Under the pieces are notes generated by a model. The model saw only the letters and a program-made list of their open reading frames with translations, ran no database searches and was not told the DNA's origin. From an uncultured Dysosmobacter sp. (GTDB lineage Bacteria > Bacillota > Clostridia > Oscillospirales > Oscillospiraceae): a stretch of DNA of 64,000 nucleotides. Location: contig CAKSVQ010000001.1 in NCBI GenBank assembly GCA_934504065.1, positions 35,347 to 99,346 on the forward strand. Reading direction: 5' to 3'. Shown here piece after piece: positions 49,601 through 57,835 of this stretch. How positions within the stretch are numbered: the stretch's first letter is position 1; each line of letters opens with the position of its first letter. The translations under genes were made by a program, and so were the position numbers.

Positions 49601-52600
49601 CTGCTACGGGCACCACTGGCGGCAAAGTTGGCGACAGCAATGTTATCGCCCAATGCTACGGTGTGTATGTGGATGGTTCCGCGAGTTATTACGGCGCAAC
49701 GGAGGAGAATTTCGCCGCCAACATTAGCGGCACGGCTGCGGTGATGGCTACTGACGGTGTTCCCGCTTTGAATTTGAGCAGTAATTCCAATTCTACCTCT
49801 AAGGGAAGTATTGTTGTATCCGGTGGTACGTTCTCCAGCGCGGTTGATGCCAGCTATTGTCCGTATGACTTTACGCCAGCGGATAATGGTGATGATACAT
49901 ATGGAGTGAGCAAAAACCCCGAAGCAATGATCGGTAATGTGCAGTATGGTTTCCTGCAAGATGCTGTCAAAGCAGCTAAAACTGGTGAAACGATCATGCT
50001 CATGCACGATGTTGATTTGGATGCATTGGGTGTTACTGAAGTCAGTACTTATGGCATTAAGACCTCCAATGTTACACTTGATCTTGGTGGATATACTTTG
50101 AGTAGTTCAAGCCGTTGGACTCTATGTGTTGGAGCTCCGAATTGGACGGTACAAAATGGTACGATCAAGAATATGGATGCAACATCTAAATATGGCGCTG
50201 TATATATCATGAGTGCAAGTTCGACCACATTTAAAAATGTGAAGATCGAAAGTGCAGCTACCGGAATTTATTGTAAAATTGCCACTACTGCTAATATAGT
50301 CGCTTCGATAACGATTGAGGATAATACAGTAATTAGTGGCGGTACGTATGGCATTTATATGGGGGGCCCAATCAAGCCTTATGGTAAGACGACCAATGGT
50401 AAGGAACTTCTAACTGTAAATGGCGGCAGCATTAGTGGTGATACTGCTGGTATTGCAATTATTGGCGCAGGAAGCGGCAATACGGAAGCAGTTGTTAGTG
50501 CTACAATCAATGGCGGCACAATTTCCAGTTCCAAGGGCTTTGCGATTGCAGGTAATGGTAAAACCGCAGAACCCACTACTATCATTGTCAACGGCGGTAC
50601 AATTACTTCTGCTTCTGACGATGGTGCTGGTATTTATCATCCCCAGAACGGTACGCTGACTATCACTGGTGGCTCTATCAGCGGTGCAGTTGGCGTACAG
50701 ATGTGCGCCGGCTCCTTGAGCATCAGTGGTGAGCCTACTATCACTGCAACACAGGGTGATAAATCTGCGTCTAAGACTGGTGACGGTTCTATTTCTGACG
50801 GTGCGGCAATTTCCATTGTGGGTCGCACTGGCTATGCTGATCTTGGCACGGTTGAGATCAAGGGCGGTACGTTTAAGTCTGAAGAGGGCACTGCTGCTAT
50901 CAAGGCGTATGAGTGGAGTAACAATACTGCCAGCGACTTCGACAACAGCGATGATACTGTTTCCGTTTCCGGCGGCACGTTCTCCAGTGTTCCCAAAAAC
51001 ATAGCCGACCTCTGCGCTGACGGATTCACGACTGAGGTCAAAGAAGACGGCACTGTCAATGTGACAAAGAGTGCTGTGGCTGAAGTCAACGGCGTAACGC
51101 ATACCACCTTGAAGGATGCTGTTGCTGCCGCCAACGATGGTGACACGGTTACACTGCTGGCGAATGTGGACCTCGATGAACAGATCGCCCTTTCTAAGGC
51201 TATCACCATTGACGGTCAGAGTCGGTACACCATTAAGGCTACGAAGAAAATCGTTGGTGCCTCTGGTAAGGCTGGTATGTTCTACCGCACGACTTTCGCG
51301 CAGGGAACACTGACATTCCTGAATGTGACGCTGGATGGTAACGGCGTTTCTAAGATTTTCCTCAATGAAGGTGGCGCTGGCGAGACAGTGTTTGACGGTG
51401 TGACTTCCCAAAACGGCGGCGGAATCGCTTACGGTTCCGGTATCCACATTTCTGGCGATGGTTCCCATGCCACGATCAAGAACTCTACGCTGATCGGCAG
51501 CACGGGCACGTTGGAGCTGAATGAGACAAACTACTATGCGGCAAATGACCTGTGGGTCGGCGGCAACGTGTATGTTACTGTGGAAAACTCTACCATTGAT
51601 AAAGTGTTTGTTAACTCCGCTCCTTCTGCAACGGCAACGAACGGTGTCGTTCACGGTCAGCTGACGGTCACGGGTGAAAATACCAAGATCTACTATCTGT
51701 CCGGCGAGGAGGAGCGTGCAGACAAGGTCGATAAGTTTGGCAACAACGGCTCTTTGGTGAAGATCGAAGCAGGCGAAGTTGGCACGATTGTCGATAAGGG
51801 TAGCTACTCCATTTCCGGTGGTACGTTCAAGACCGAGGTCAAGAACGAGTGGTGCGCGATTGGTTACGAGCCGACGAAGGATGAAGTTATGAATCTGTAC
51901 ATCGTTGAAAAATCTTCTAAGCAGGCACATTACATCGATGCAGATGGCAAGGCAGTGTATGGTGACTTCCTGACGGCTCTTAATACGGCGAAGGAGAACT
52001 CCACAATCACGCTGGTGAATCCTGTGAATGTGACGGCTGGTAACAGTAGTAATGGGTTGGTCATCAAGAATGGCTATACTGTGGATATGAATGGCCAGAC
52101 GCTGACCTCTTCGTATGTGATCCTTGTCAACGGCGACATCAAGGATTCTACCGATGGCTCCGGTTTGATCAAGCTTTCTGGAAACTTTGGCACGATTAGC
52201 GGTTTGCAGGTGCAGATGGGCAATTCTCAGATGACCGTGTACGATTCCGATGCAGGCGGCTATCGGCTCTTCAATTGCTCTGCCGAAGTCATGGAAGGCA
52301 CGGTGAAGAAAGATAACAACAAGACAACGGCTTCCTTTGATTTCCGGTTTACCTTCACCAACAGCAAGGCATATGAGCTGCTGGCAAAAGATACCACGGA
52401 AGCGCTGAGCAAGTTGACAGTTAAGCTAAAGTTGACTTGGGGCAGTCAGGAATATGACTTTAAGTTTGCTCCCAGCATGTGGGCCAAGTATGGCGCTCAT
52501 ATGGCAGCCGGAGAGAATTATGGTATGTATCTGGATCTGTTCGGACTTAGCGGCGTGGCAGGAGAGACAATCGTCGGTACGCCGAGTCTCAACTCTGCAA

Positions 52601-52659
52601 CAGGCGCAGTTGAGAGTGGCTTTGACATCACGTGTGAAATCCCTACGGATGCAAAATAA
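46675..52659 (+). CDS. Very large secreted beta-helix surface protein without SLH or sortase signal
   Basis: A 1994-residue secreted protein. Signal peptide KKLLSLLVTFAMLIGMMPMAYA (cleavage after AYA near residue 28 in sequence). It is made of right-handed beta-helix repeats with recurring openers of the type IGDTEYTSLQDAIAAAQDDQ, followed by TVTLL(S/A)(D/N)(I/V)DL and a TLDL.GYT(I/L) strand, at about residues 50, 325, 750, 1110 and 1490. There is no SLH domain, LPxTG or transmembrane anchor, so attachment must be by another route. Base composition is clearly lower in GC than the surroundings, especially about 48.8-50.7 kb. AGGGAGG precedes the ATG. Confidence 0.82.
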   Translation: MKPRTKKLLSLLVTFAMLIGMMPMAYADETTSGNSLDDADGNDYYAVAKIGDKTYETLQAAINAAENGAIITLDEGTFDLEQIKVSDGKSLTFVGAGMDKTTLTYGKEAVSGNSDGGGGACYSFDGAGAIAFKDITLRDNIATKDYFRGFVRASSMSFDSCKFTNVAGYWGTGAVEFTDCVFETDVAESFDIKCYSGTSFTFNGCTFRSPYGFIDAYRTSALDGVRDIYVKNCEFIGTGSSAASKPAVRLCDYTHAAEGGAWNVYFTGENTTKNIKVDSVTESALYGCRYYSGYDPLMGTVYVDGVKVWENGAAVTASEPVAKIGDTEYTSLQDAIAAAQDDQTVTLLSDIDLSATATVSNKTITLDLAGYTIFNSEDIWKGNDWSLISVRENGDLTVTGNGTLKAKVNDCYALDTQEDTSVLTVKNGTFIGNISAVYLQPGTVYIEGGSYSIQQLNTNNVQDGYGLTINCYDSDYKDGTAKVTITGGSFTNFNPAANEAEGKGTNFVPAGYTVKQDGNVYTVVKDSVTAETPTVDTTTGSATTTVSGKPAAGESTITVDAKAAGSSTEIKSSTVTVSNDTLTAIADSSVETVTIDTNVGSLTVSKDALSTMAEGANGEALDLKIAKTDGTTSDSYKVKYTLTAKAGDEDVFTASNGEVKISVLYTGTNPVVYYVNGETSEKMPSTYKDGILTWTTTHFSDFEVQEEKVVTDVAQVTTKAGTVVGTYSTLQEAVSAAKTNYIVKMLANVELSEPIAISNSMTLDLKGYTISAPGRVINVNTKNCRLTIQDSTATQPTVDGASVTGYSGGKIIGTKGYVTAISVVNGGSLTLKSGMVQSVEYTAIYANGNCTPNSSGQIASNIKITGGYVKSQEYGIGVAGIGASLNVSGGVIEAMDNAAVAGNGTNDSSAYMGGTTITISGGKLVSHIQSNGFIACGVYHPQVGKLNISGGSIYADGGVGILMRGGTLNMTGGTVTATGTTGGKVGDSNVIAQCYGVYVDGSASYYGATEENFAANISGTAAVMATDGVPALNLSSNSNSTSKGSIVVSGGTFSSAVDASYCPYDFTPADNGDDTYGVSKNPEAMIGNVQYGFLQDAVKAAKTGETIMLMHDVDLDALGVTEVSTYGIKTSNVTLDLGGYTLSSSSRWTLCVGAPNWTVQNGTIKNMDATSKYGAVYIMSASSTTFKNVKIESAATGIYCKIATTANIVASITIEDNTVISGGTYGIYMGGPIKPYGKTTNGKELLTVNGGSISGDTAGIAIIGAGSGNTEAVVSATINGGTISSSKGFAIAGNGKTAEPTTIIVNGGTITSASDDGAGIYHPQNGTLTITGGSISGAVGVQMCAGSLSISGEPTITATQGDKSASKTGDGSISDGAAISIVGRTGYADLGTVEIKGGTFKSEEGTAAIKAYEWSNNTASDFDNSDDTVSVSGGTFSSVPKNIADLCADGFTTEVKEDGTVNVTKSAVAEVNGVTHTTLKDAVAAANDGDTVTLLANVDLDEQIALSKAITIDGQSRYTIKATKKIVGASGKAGMFYRTTFAQGTLTFLNVTLDGNGVSKIFLNEGGAGETVFDGVTSQNGGGIAYGSGIHISGDGSHATIKNSTLIGSTGTLELNETNYYAANDLWVGGNVYVTVENSTIDKVFVNSAPSATATNGVVHGQLTVTGENTKIYYLSGEEERADKVDKFGNNGSLVKIEAGEVGTIVDKGSYSISGGTFKTEVKNEWCAIGYEPTKDEVMNLYIVEKSSKQAHYIDADGKAVYGDFLTALNTAKENSTITLVNPVNVTAGNSSNGLVIKNGYTVDMNGQTLTSSYVILVNGDIKDSTDGSGLIKLSGNFGTISGLQVQMGNSQMTVYDSDAGGYRLFNCSAEVMEGTVKKDNNKTTASFDFRFTFTNSKAYELLAKDTTEALSKLTVKLKLTWGSQEYDFKFAPSMWAKYGAHMAAGENYGMYLDLFGLSGVAGETIVGTPSLNSATGAVESGFDITCEIPTDAK

Positions 52660-52684
52660 ACAAATTACCTATCAGGAGGATAAC

Positions 52685-52855
52685 ATGAAGAAACCATACC
52701 AAAAGCCTGAGCTCGAAAAAATCACCTTTTCCCTTACGGATGAGTTGATGGACAGTGCCGCACTTCCCGGCACGGGGAGCAGTGCGGGTAGTCGTCCATG
52801 GGGTGCAGGCAGCGACTCGGATAGCGTAGTTGTAGACGGCTATCAATTATCCTGA
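52685..52855 (+). CDS. Candidate RiPP-type precursor peptide of 56 residues
   Basis: A short gene with the perfect site AGGAGGATAAC before the ATG. The leader MKKPYQKPELEKITFSLTDE contains Y-x-x-P-x-L (YQKPEL), the motif by which lasso-type leader peptides are recognised by PqqD-like proteins. The rest is Gly/Ser/Asp-rich (PGTGSSAGSRPWGAGSDSDS) and ends DGYQLS with a C-terminal Ser. In paeninodin-type systems an HPr-kinase-like enzyme phosphorylates the C-terminal Ser, and exactly such a gene follows, overlapping by one base (TGATG). Core position and modification are inferred. Confidence 0.65.
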   Translation: MKKPYQKPELEKITFSLTDELMDSAALPGTGSSAGSRPWGAGSDSDSVVVDGYQLS

Positions 52856-53553
52856 TGCTTTACAGCATCGCGGAACTTCTCACCGAAGTTCCGGCAGCGG
52901 GAGGCATGGCCTCCCGCTGCCGGAACTACGTGACAACCGAATCTCGACCTGCCCAAATCGTGATTTCCGAAGAGCGGTATGAGCCGGAGATTTGGAAAAA
53001 CACAAGTTATGATGATGCGATTTATCTGGAATCCGGCTTCCAATTTTACTGGGGCCTGCTCCGCTATTCCGGGCTGATGCTCCACGCCTCGGCAGTGGCG
53101 CTGGGGGGCAGGGCGTACCTGTTCTCCGGCCCCTGCGGGCGGGGCAAGTCCACCCACACCCGCCTGTGGCAAAAGACTTTCGGCCCGGACGCGCAAATTT
53201 TCAACGACGATAAGCCCGCCCTCCGGCGGCTTGACCGCTGGTATGCCTACGGCACGCCGTGGTGCGGCAAGGACGGGCTGAACCGCAACCAGAAATGGCC
53301 GCTGGGCGGCATCTGCTTTCTGGAACAGGCGGCGGAAAACCGCATCCGGCGGCTGACTCCTGCCGAGGCCCTGCCGCTGGCGCTGGCCCAGACGACCTAC
53401 CGTCTCCAGCCCCGGAGTATGGAATTGCTGCTTGCGGCGCTGGATGCGCTGCTGCGGGAGGTGCCGATTTTTCTGCTGGAAAATCGGCCAGACGAAGCGG
53501 CCGCCCGCCTGAGCTATGAAACGATGCGCCGCGCCGCAGAGGAGGAATTATGA
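52855..53553 (+). CDS. HPr-kinase-like P-loop protein, candidate peptide kinase
   Basis: A 232-residue protein with the HprK C-terminal fold. After a family-typical LMLHASAVALGGRAYLFSG (residues 79-97) comes the P-loop GPCGRGKSTHTRLW (about 93) and the acidic IFNDDKPALRRL near 115, then TPWCGKDGLNRN. It lacks the N-terminal domain of true HPr kinase. It is coupled to the peptide gene in front and to the PqqD-like gene behind (ATGA overlap). Homologues in lasso and related clusters phosphorylate precursor peptides on Ser. Confidence 0.75.
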   Translation: MLYSIAELLTEVPAAGGMASRCRNYVTTESRPAQIVISEERYEPEIWKNTSYDDAIYLESGFQFYWGLLRYSGLMLHASAVALGGRAYLFSGPCGRGKSTHTRLWQKTFGPDAQIFNDDKPALRRLDRWYAYGTPWCGKDGLNRNQKWPLGGICFLEQAAENRIRRLTPAEALPLALAQTTYRLQPRSMELLLAALDALLREVPIFLLENRPDEAAARLSYETMRRAAEEEL

Positions 53554-53816
53554 AACTCAAGGAAAATTTCATGCTGCGGCAGGTGGCCGGCAGCTATGTG
53601 GTGGTGGCCGTGGGCGACGCCTGCGTGGATTTCGACGGTATGCTGACCCTGAACGAAAGCGGCGCGCTGCTCTGGCGCACGCTGGAGCAGGGGGCCGACC
53701 GCGACGCTCTGACCGCCGCTCTCACGGCGGAATACGACGTACAGCCGACGCAGGCCCGGGCCGACGTGGAGGAATTTCTTGCCTCCCTGCGGGATGCCGG
53801 ATGTCTGGACGAGTGA
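53550..53816 (+). CDS. PqqD-like peptide chaperone (RRE)
   Basis: An 88-residue PqqD-family protein. The pattern FMLRQVAGSYVVVAVGD, FDGMLTLNESGALLWRTLEQG and TAEYDVQPTQARADVEEFLASL follows the winged-helix of RiPP recognition elements and of PqqD. It would bind the leader of a precursor peptide and present it to modifying enzymes. It overlaps the kinase gene by ATGA, so peptide, kinase and chaperone are made together. Confidence 0.82.
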   Translation: MKLKENFMLRQVAGSYVVVAVGDACVDFDGMLTLNESGALLWRTLEQGADRDALTAALTAEYDVQPTQARADVEEFLASLRDAGCLDE

Positions 53817-53843
53817 GGTAAAACTCCCATTTCAAGCAAATTA

Positions 53844-53889
53844 CGCAGCATTTCCACGCTGCGGATCGGGCCGGAAACGGCTCCGGCCC
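53844..53889 (+). promoter_or_regulatory. Two hairpins between the PqqD-like and secreted-protein genes
   Basis: CGCAGC/GCTGCG (53844-53863) and GGGCCGGA/TCCGGCCC (53868-53889) stand one after the other without a T-run. They could lower read-through or protect the upstream message end, setting different expression for the two halves of the cluster. Confidence 0.45.
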
Positions 53890-53926
53890 GTCCCGGAACG
53901 CGGAGATGATTTCTAAGAGAGGTGGT

Positions 53927-54967
53927 ATGATGAAACGAGCAATTTCCCTGCTGCTGTCACTGTGTCTGGCGGCGGCACTGCTGGCGTGTCCCGCAGGCGC
54001 GGCTTCCACCCAGCAGCAAAACCGGGCCGACGCGCTGAACAGCCTGCACCTGTTTTTGGGTACGGGCACTGCCAAGGGCTATGACCTTGACAGCAACCTC
54101 AACCGTAATCAGGGCGTCATTCTGCTGGTGCGCATTCTGGGCAAGGAGCAGGAGGCCGAAAACGGCGGCTTTACCCATCCCTTCACCGATGTGCCCGCCG
54201 GGGCCGCCGGGGCGGTGGCGTATGCTTACAGCAACCACATCGTCAACGGCTACACCGCGACGGCCTTCGGCGGGAGCGACACCATGTCCGACACCCAGTT
54301 CCTTGCGCTGGGCTATACCGATAAGGGCGACGCACCGGACTTTACCTACGCCGAGAGCCGGACGTTCGCCCAGCAGCTGGGTCTGGTGACAAGCGCCGAG
54401 CACGACGCCGCCTTTACCCGCGGCGACGTGGTGGAAGTGGTGTGGAACGCCCTGAACGCCAAGCTCAAGGGGCAGGAAAAGACTCTTGCCCAGCAGATGA
54501 TGGAGCAGGGCGTGTTTACGCAGGCGCTGTTCGACAGCGCGGCTGACATTGCCAAAAACGGCAAGCCATCCTCCGGCGGCTCGACCTCGGGCGGTTCTTC
54601 TTCCGGTGGGTCGTCTTCTGGAGGTTCTTCTTCCGGCGGGTCCAGTTCTGGCGGGGCGACCTCTGGAGGCTCTACATCCGGTGGTTCAACCTCCGGTGGT
54701 TCTTCGTCTGGTGGTTCGACCTCCGGCGGGTCCACTTCCGGCGGGAGCAGCGAGACGGTGAAGAAGCCCGGCGACGTGACGTGGGAAGAATACGAAGCCA
54801 TGTCCGGCGCGGAGCGGCAGGAGCACTTCCAGCAATTTGAGTCTCCCAGCGATTACCTTCAGTGGATGAACGAGGCCAAGGCCGCTTACGACAAGACCCA
54901 TCCCACCATTGAGGTGGGCCCCGGCGGCAACGTGGACCTGAGCGAGATCATCAAGGGCAACAGCTGA
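53927..54967 (+). CDS. Secreted SLH-like protein with Gly/Ser linker
   Basis: A 346-residue secreted protein. Signal peptide MMKRAISLLLSLCLAAALLA, then a region of about 180 residues like two degenerate SLH repeats (NRADALNSLHLFLGTGT, VILLVRILGKEQEAE, FTDVPAGAAGAVAYAYSNHI). A long low-complexity linker of GGSTSGGSSS units (about residues 207-268) leads to a charged C-terminal helix segment (VTWEEYEAMSGAERQEHFQQ). The role is unclear; it could be a wall-attached substrate or partner of the peptide system. The ATG at 53927 or 53930 follows AGAGAGGTGGT. Confidence 0.75.
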   Translation: MMKRAISLLLSLCLAAALLACPAGAASTQQQNRADALNSLHLFLGTGTAKGYDLDSNLNRNQGVILLVRILGKEQEAENGGFTHPFTDVPAGAAGAVAYAYSNHIVNGYTATAFGGSDTMSDTQFLALGYTDKGDAPDFTYAESRTFAQQLGLVTSAEHDAAFTRGDVVEVVWNALNAKLKGQEKTLAQQMMEQGVFTQALFDSAADIAKNGKPSSGGSTSGGSSSGGSSSGGSSSGGSSSGGATSGGSTSGGSTSGGSSSGGSTSGGSTSGGSSETVKKPGDVTWEEYEAMSGAERQEHFQQFESPSDYLQWMNEAKAAYDKTHPTIEVGPGGNVDLSEIIKGNS

Positions 54968-55431
54968 TGAACGGCAAGACCGTGCCCATGGCCCAGCTCA
55001 CCCCGCTGTTGGAGGAGATCCTGCGGCAGGGTGGACGGGTGGAAATGACCGCCACGGGCCGCAGTATGGAGCCGCTGCTGCACGACCGGGAAAGTCAGGT
55101 GCGGCTGGGTCCGCCAAGGCCGCTGCGGCGGGGCGACATCGCCCTTTACCGCAGGGATTCCGGCGGGTACGTGCTGCACCGGGTCACGGCGGCGGGTGAG
55201 CGCTATACCTGCTGCGGCGACGCCCAATGGGCGCAGGAGCGGGACATCCGGCCCGATCAGATCGTGGCCGTGACCGAGGCGTTTACCGTGCGTGGCCGCT
55301 GGGTGAGTGTCGGGGCGCTGCGGCACGGCGTTTACTGGCATATCTGGCTGGCGCTGCGCCCGGTGCGAAGACTGGTCATCGGCGGGAGCCACCGCATCCG
55401 GCGGCTGCTGGCCCACGGAGGCGGCGCATGA
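54967..55431 (+). CDS. S24/S26 signal-peptidase-like protein
   Basis: A 154-residue protein with the S26 Ser motif MTATGRSMEPLLHDRESQVRL (Ser near residue 32), then RRGDIALYRRDSGGYVLHRV, the box where the catalytic base lies. It has no clear membrane anchor apart from a C-terminal hydrophobic stretch (YWHIWLALRPVRRLVIGG). Proteins of this shape accompany ABC exporters in lasso-like and related peptide clusters and may trim the peptide leader. It overlaps the secreted-protein gene by 1 base and the transporter gene by 4 bases. Confidence 0.78.
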   Translation: MNGKTVPMAQLTPLLEEILRQGGRVEMTATGRSMEPLLHDRESQVRLGPPRPLRRGDIALYRRDSGGYVLHRVTAAGERYTCCGDAQWAQERDIRPDQIVAVTEAFTVRGRWVSVGALRHGVYWHIWLALRPVRRLVIGGSHRIRRLLAHGGGA

Positions 55432-57071
55432 AAAGTGGACACGACGCGCTGCACGCGGCGCTGGCTCCCTGCCGCCGGGCAGGAGCCGCCCTGTCGGCAC
55501 TGACGGGGGTACGGTCGTTGGCGCTGGTGGCGCTGGCGCTCACTTCCCGGGGCGTTCTCAACAGCGCCCCCGGAGGCGACGGATTTTTTCTCTGGTGCGC
55601 GGCGCTGGGCATTCTGAGCATCGTCATCCCCCTTTTGAACAGCGCACTCAGCGCATTTTCCGGCCGCATCACCGACCGGACGTGCGCCGAGGTGCGGCAA
55701 ACCCTGTTCGCGCAGTTACAGCATAAGGACTGCGCATCCCTTCGCCATTATCACAGCGGGCACCTGTTCAGCCGCCTGACCGGGGACTGTGCAACGGCCT
55801 GCCAGCAATATACTTCTCTTTACCCCAGCATTTTCGGCCAGCTCATGCAGCTTGCGGGCGCGTTCATTGCGCTATGTGTGCTGCGGCCAGCGCTGGCAGC
55901 GGTGCTTACGCTGTGCGGCGCGGCAGCCGCGGCAGCCGGACTGGTGTTCCGCCGCTTCCTCAAGGGGAAGCATCTTGCGGAGCGCCGGGCCGGAGAGGGC
56001 GTGACCGCCTGCTTGCAGGAGGGGCTGGAGCAGCTGGAGACCGACCGCGTGACGGCCTCCCCCGGGGAGACGGTGGGGCGGTTTTCGGCCCGGCAGACGC
56101 TTTGGCTCCGGGTGCGGGAAAGTCTGCGGCGCTGTTCCATCGGCGGCTGGCTGGGATTTTCCCTTCTGGTGTATCTAGGCTCCGGCGGAGCCATTTTATG
56201 GGGCGCGCTGTCCATCCGGGCAGGGACGCTGACCATCGGTGACCTGACGGCCATCTTGCAGCTGATTGGACTGTTCCGCTCGCCCGTTACCGGGCTGACC
56301 GGAGTGCAGAGCCAGTTCGCCGCGGCAGACGCCGCCCGGGAACGGCTGGAAGCGCTGTGGTCGCTGCCGGAGGAGCCGACTGGGCCCGCCATACCGCCGC
56401 AGGCCCAGTGCCGTGCGCTGGTGCTGAAAGACCTTACCTTTACCTATGAGGGCGAGGAGCGTCCGGTTTTCAAGGGCGTGACCGCCCGCATCCCGCTGGA
56501 CGGCTGGGTCTGCCTGACCGGGGCCTCCGGCCGGGGCAAGAGCACGCTTTACCGCCTGATTTTAGGTTTGTACCATCCCCAGAAAGGGGAGATCCTATTA
56601 GAGACCGACCGCGGGACCTTTCCCTGCGGAGTGGAGACCCGGCAGTTTTTCGGCTTCGTGCCGCAGGAGCCTGCGCTCTTTTCCGGCACGGTGCGGGAGA
56701 ACCTGTACCTGAGCCGTCCAGACGCTTCTGACGAGGCGCTGTGGCAGGCGCTGGAGGATGCGGAGTGCGGATTTTTGAAAGCGCTCCCGCTGGGGCTGGA
56801 CACACCGCTGGGCGAGGGAGGGCAGGGCCTTTCCGCCGGACAGCGGCAGCGGCTGGCCATTGCGCGGGCGCTGCTGCGGCCATCGCAGGTGCTGCTGCTG
56901 GATGAGATCACCTCCGCGCTGGACGCGGAGACGGAGCGGCGGGTGCTGCACAAGCTGCAAGCACACTATCCCGCCGCGCTGACGGCCACCCACCGCACCG
57001 AGACCCCCATGGAAATGCAGATGCGCCTCCTGAAGCTGGAGGAATGGACGGCAGGAGGCGAAGACCATTGA
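55428..57071 (+). CDS. ABC transporter, fused permease and ATPase (exporter type)
   Basis: A 547-residue half-transporter with a six-helix membrane domain (about 1-310) and ATPase. Walker A TGASGRGKSTLYRLI near residue 363, Q-loop GFVPQEPALFSGTVREN, signature LSAGQRQRLAIARALL near 467, Walker B VLLLDEITSALD near 489 and switch His in LTATHRTET. It lacks a C39 peptidase domain, consistent with a separate peptidase upstream. It likely exports the processed peptide or a related substrate. ATGA overlap with the S26 gene. Confidence 0.9.
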   Translation: MKSGHDALHAALAPCRRAGAALSALTGVRSLALVALALTSRGVLNSAPGGDGFFLWCAALGILSIVIPLLNSALSAFSGRITDRTCAEVRQTLFAQLQHKDCASLRHYHSGHLFSRLTGDCATACQQYTSLYPSIFGQLMQLAGAFIALCVLRPALAAVLTLCGAAAAAAGLVFRRFLKGKHLAERRAGEGVTACLQEGLEQLETDRVTASPGETVGRFSARQTLWLRVRESLRRCSIGGWLGFSLLVYLGSGGAILWGALSIRAGTLTIGDLTAILQLIGLFRSPVTGLTGVQSQFAAADAARERLEALWSLPEEPTGPAIPPQAQCRALVLKDLTFTYEGEERPVFKGVTARIPLDGWVCLTGASGRGKSTLYRLILGLYHPQKGEILLETDRGTFPCGVETRQFFGFVPQEPALFSGTVRENLYLSRPDASDEALWQALEDAECGFLKALPLGLDTPLGEGGQGLSAGQRQRLAIARALLRPSQVLLLDEITSALDAETERRVLHKLQAHYPAALTATHRTETPMEMQMRLLKLEEWTAGGEDH

Positions 57072-57835
57072 AATTGAAAAGCAAAAAGGGCCGCTGGGCG
57101 GCGGCCATCATCGGGATACTGATCATACTGGCGGCGCTGGTGCTCTGGCACTTCCGCGCCGAGCTGCACGCCCTTTCCGTTGCCCGTCAGTATACCCCGG
57201 AAGAGTTGGAGGACCAGCTCGCGGGCAACGACCAGACCGTGCAGGACGCGGTGGATGCCGCGCCGGACGTAAATGTCCGCGCCCCCACCGAGGAAGAACG
57301 GCAGGCGCTGAAGGACGGCAGCATCACCGAAGAAGAGCTGATCCAGCGCATTACCGAAGGCGGCAGCGGCAACTCCGGCATTTCCGACTCCGCCGCTTCC
57401 GGTCCCAGTACCTCCGGCGGCAGTGCGGCGCCCACCGCACCCGCCAACCAACTCCCTGTTTCTTCGCAGGAACCATCCTACTCCCAGCAGCTTTCCGCGC
57501 TGGTGGCCCGGGTGTATGTCCTGCGTGAGGAATATCTCAACGCGCTGGCGAATATGGAGTCCGCCGCCAAGGCAGACTACCGAGCCATCCCCGAATCCCA
57601 ACGCACCGCAAGGCGTCTTGCGTCGCTGGCCAGCAGCTATCTCTCGCGGGCCAACGCCCTTGAAAAGCAGTGCGATGCGCAGATGGATGCCGTTATCGGG
57701 GAAATGGAGCGGCTGATCCAGCAGAACCATGGCGACATGAGCCTGCCGCAGACGGTCTACGATTCCTACGCCAATGAAAAAAGTCTTAAAAAAGCGTGGT
57801 ATCTTGCCCGCTTAGAAGAGAAAGGATTGATTTGA
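57068..57835 (+). CDS. Membrane-anchored hypothetical protein with disordered linker and helical end
   Basis: A 255-residue protein with an N-terminal membrane helix (WAAAIIGILIILAALVLWHF), an acidic region (TPEELEDQLAGNDQTVQDAV), a Ser/Gly/Ala/Pro linker near 100-130 and a helical C-terminal part (LVARVYVLREEYLNALANMES). No family recognised. The chosen start is TTG 57068 with AGGAGG 9 bases upstream, overlapping the transporter stop (TTGA); an ATG at 57044 has its purine run too close. It is co-expressed with the transporter and may be a partner at the outer face of the membrane. Confidence 0.6.
   Translation: MKLKSKKGRWAAAIIGILIILAALVLWHFRAELHALSVARQYTPEELEDQLAGNDQTVQDAVDAAPDVNVRAPTEEERQALKDGSITEEELIQRITEGGSGNSGISDSAASGPSTSGGSAAPTAPANQLPVSSQEPSYSQQLSALVARVYVLREEYLNALANMESAAKADYRAIPESQRTARRLASLASSYLSRANALEKQCDAQMDAVIGEMERLIQQNHGDMSLPQTVYDSYANEKSLKKAWYLARLEEKGLI

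Noticed and set aside
52685-57071. A complete lasso-peptide cluster
   Set aside because: No asparagine-synthetase-like cyclase and no transglutaminase-like leader protease are encoded in the window, so the cluster is reported only as RiPP-like.
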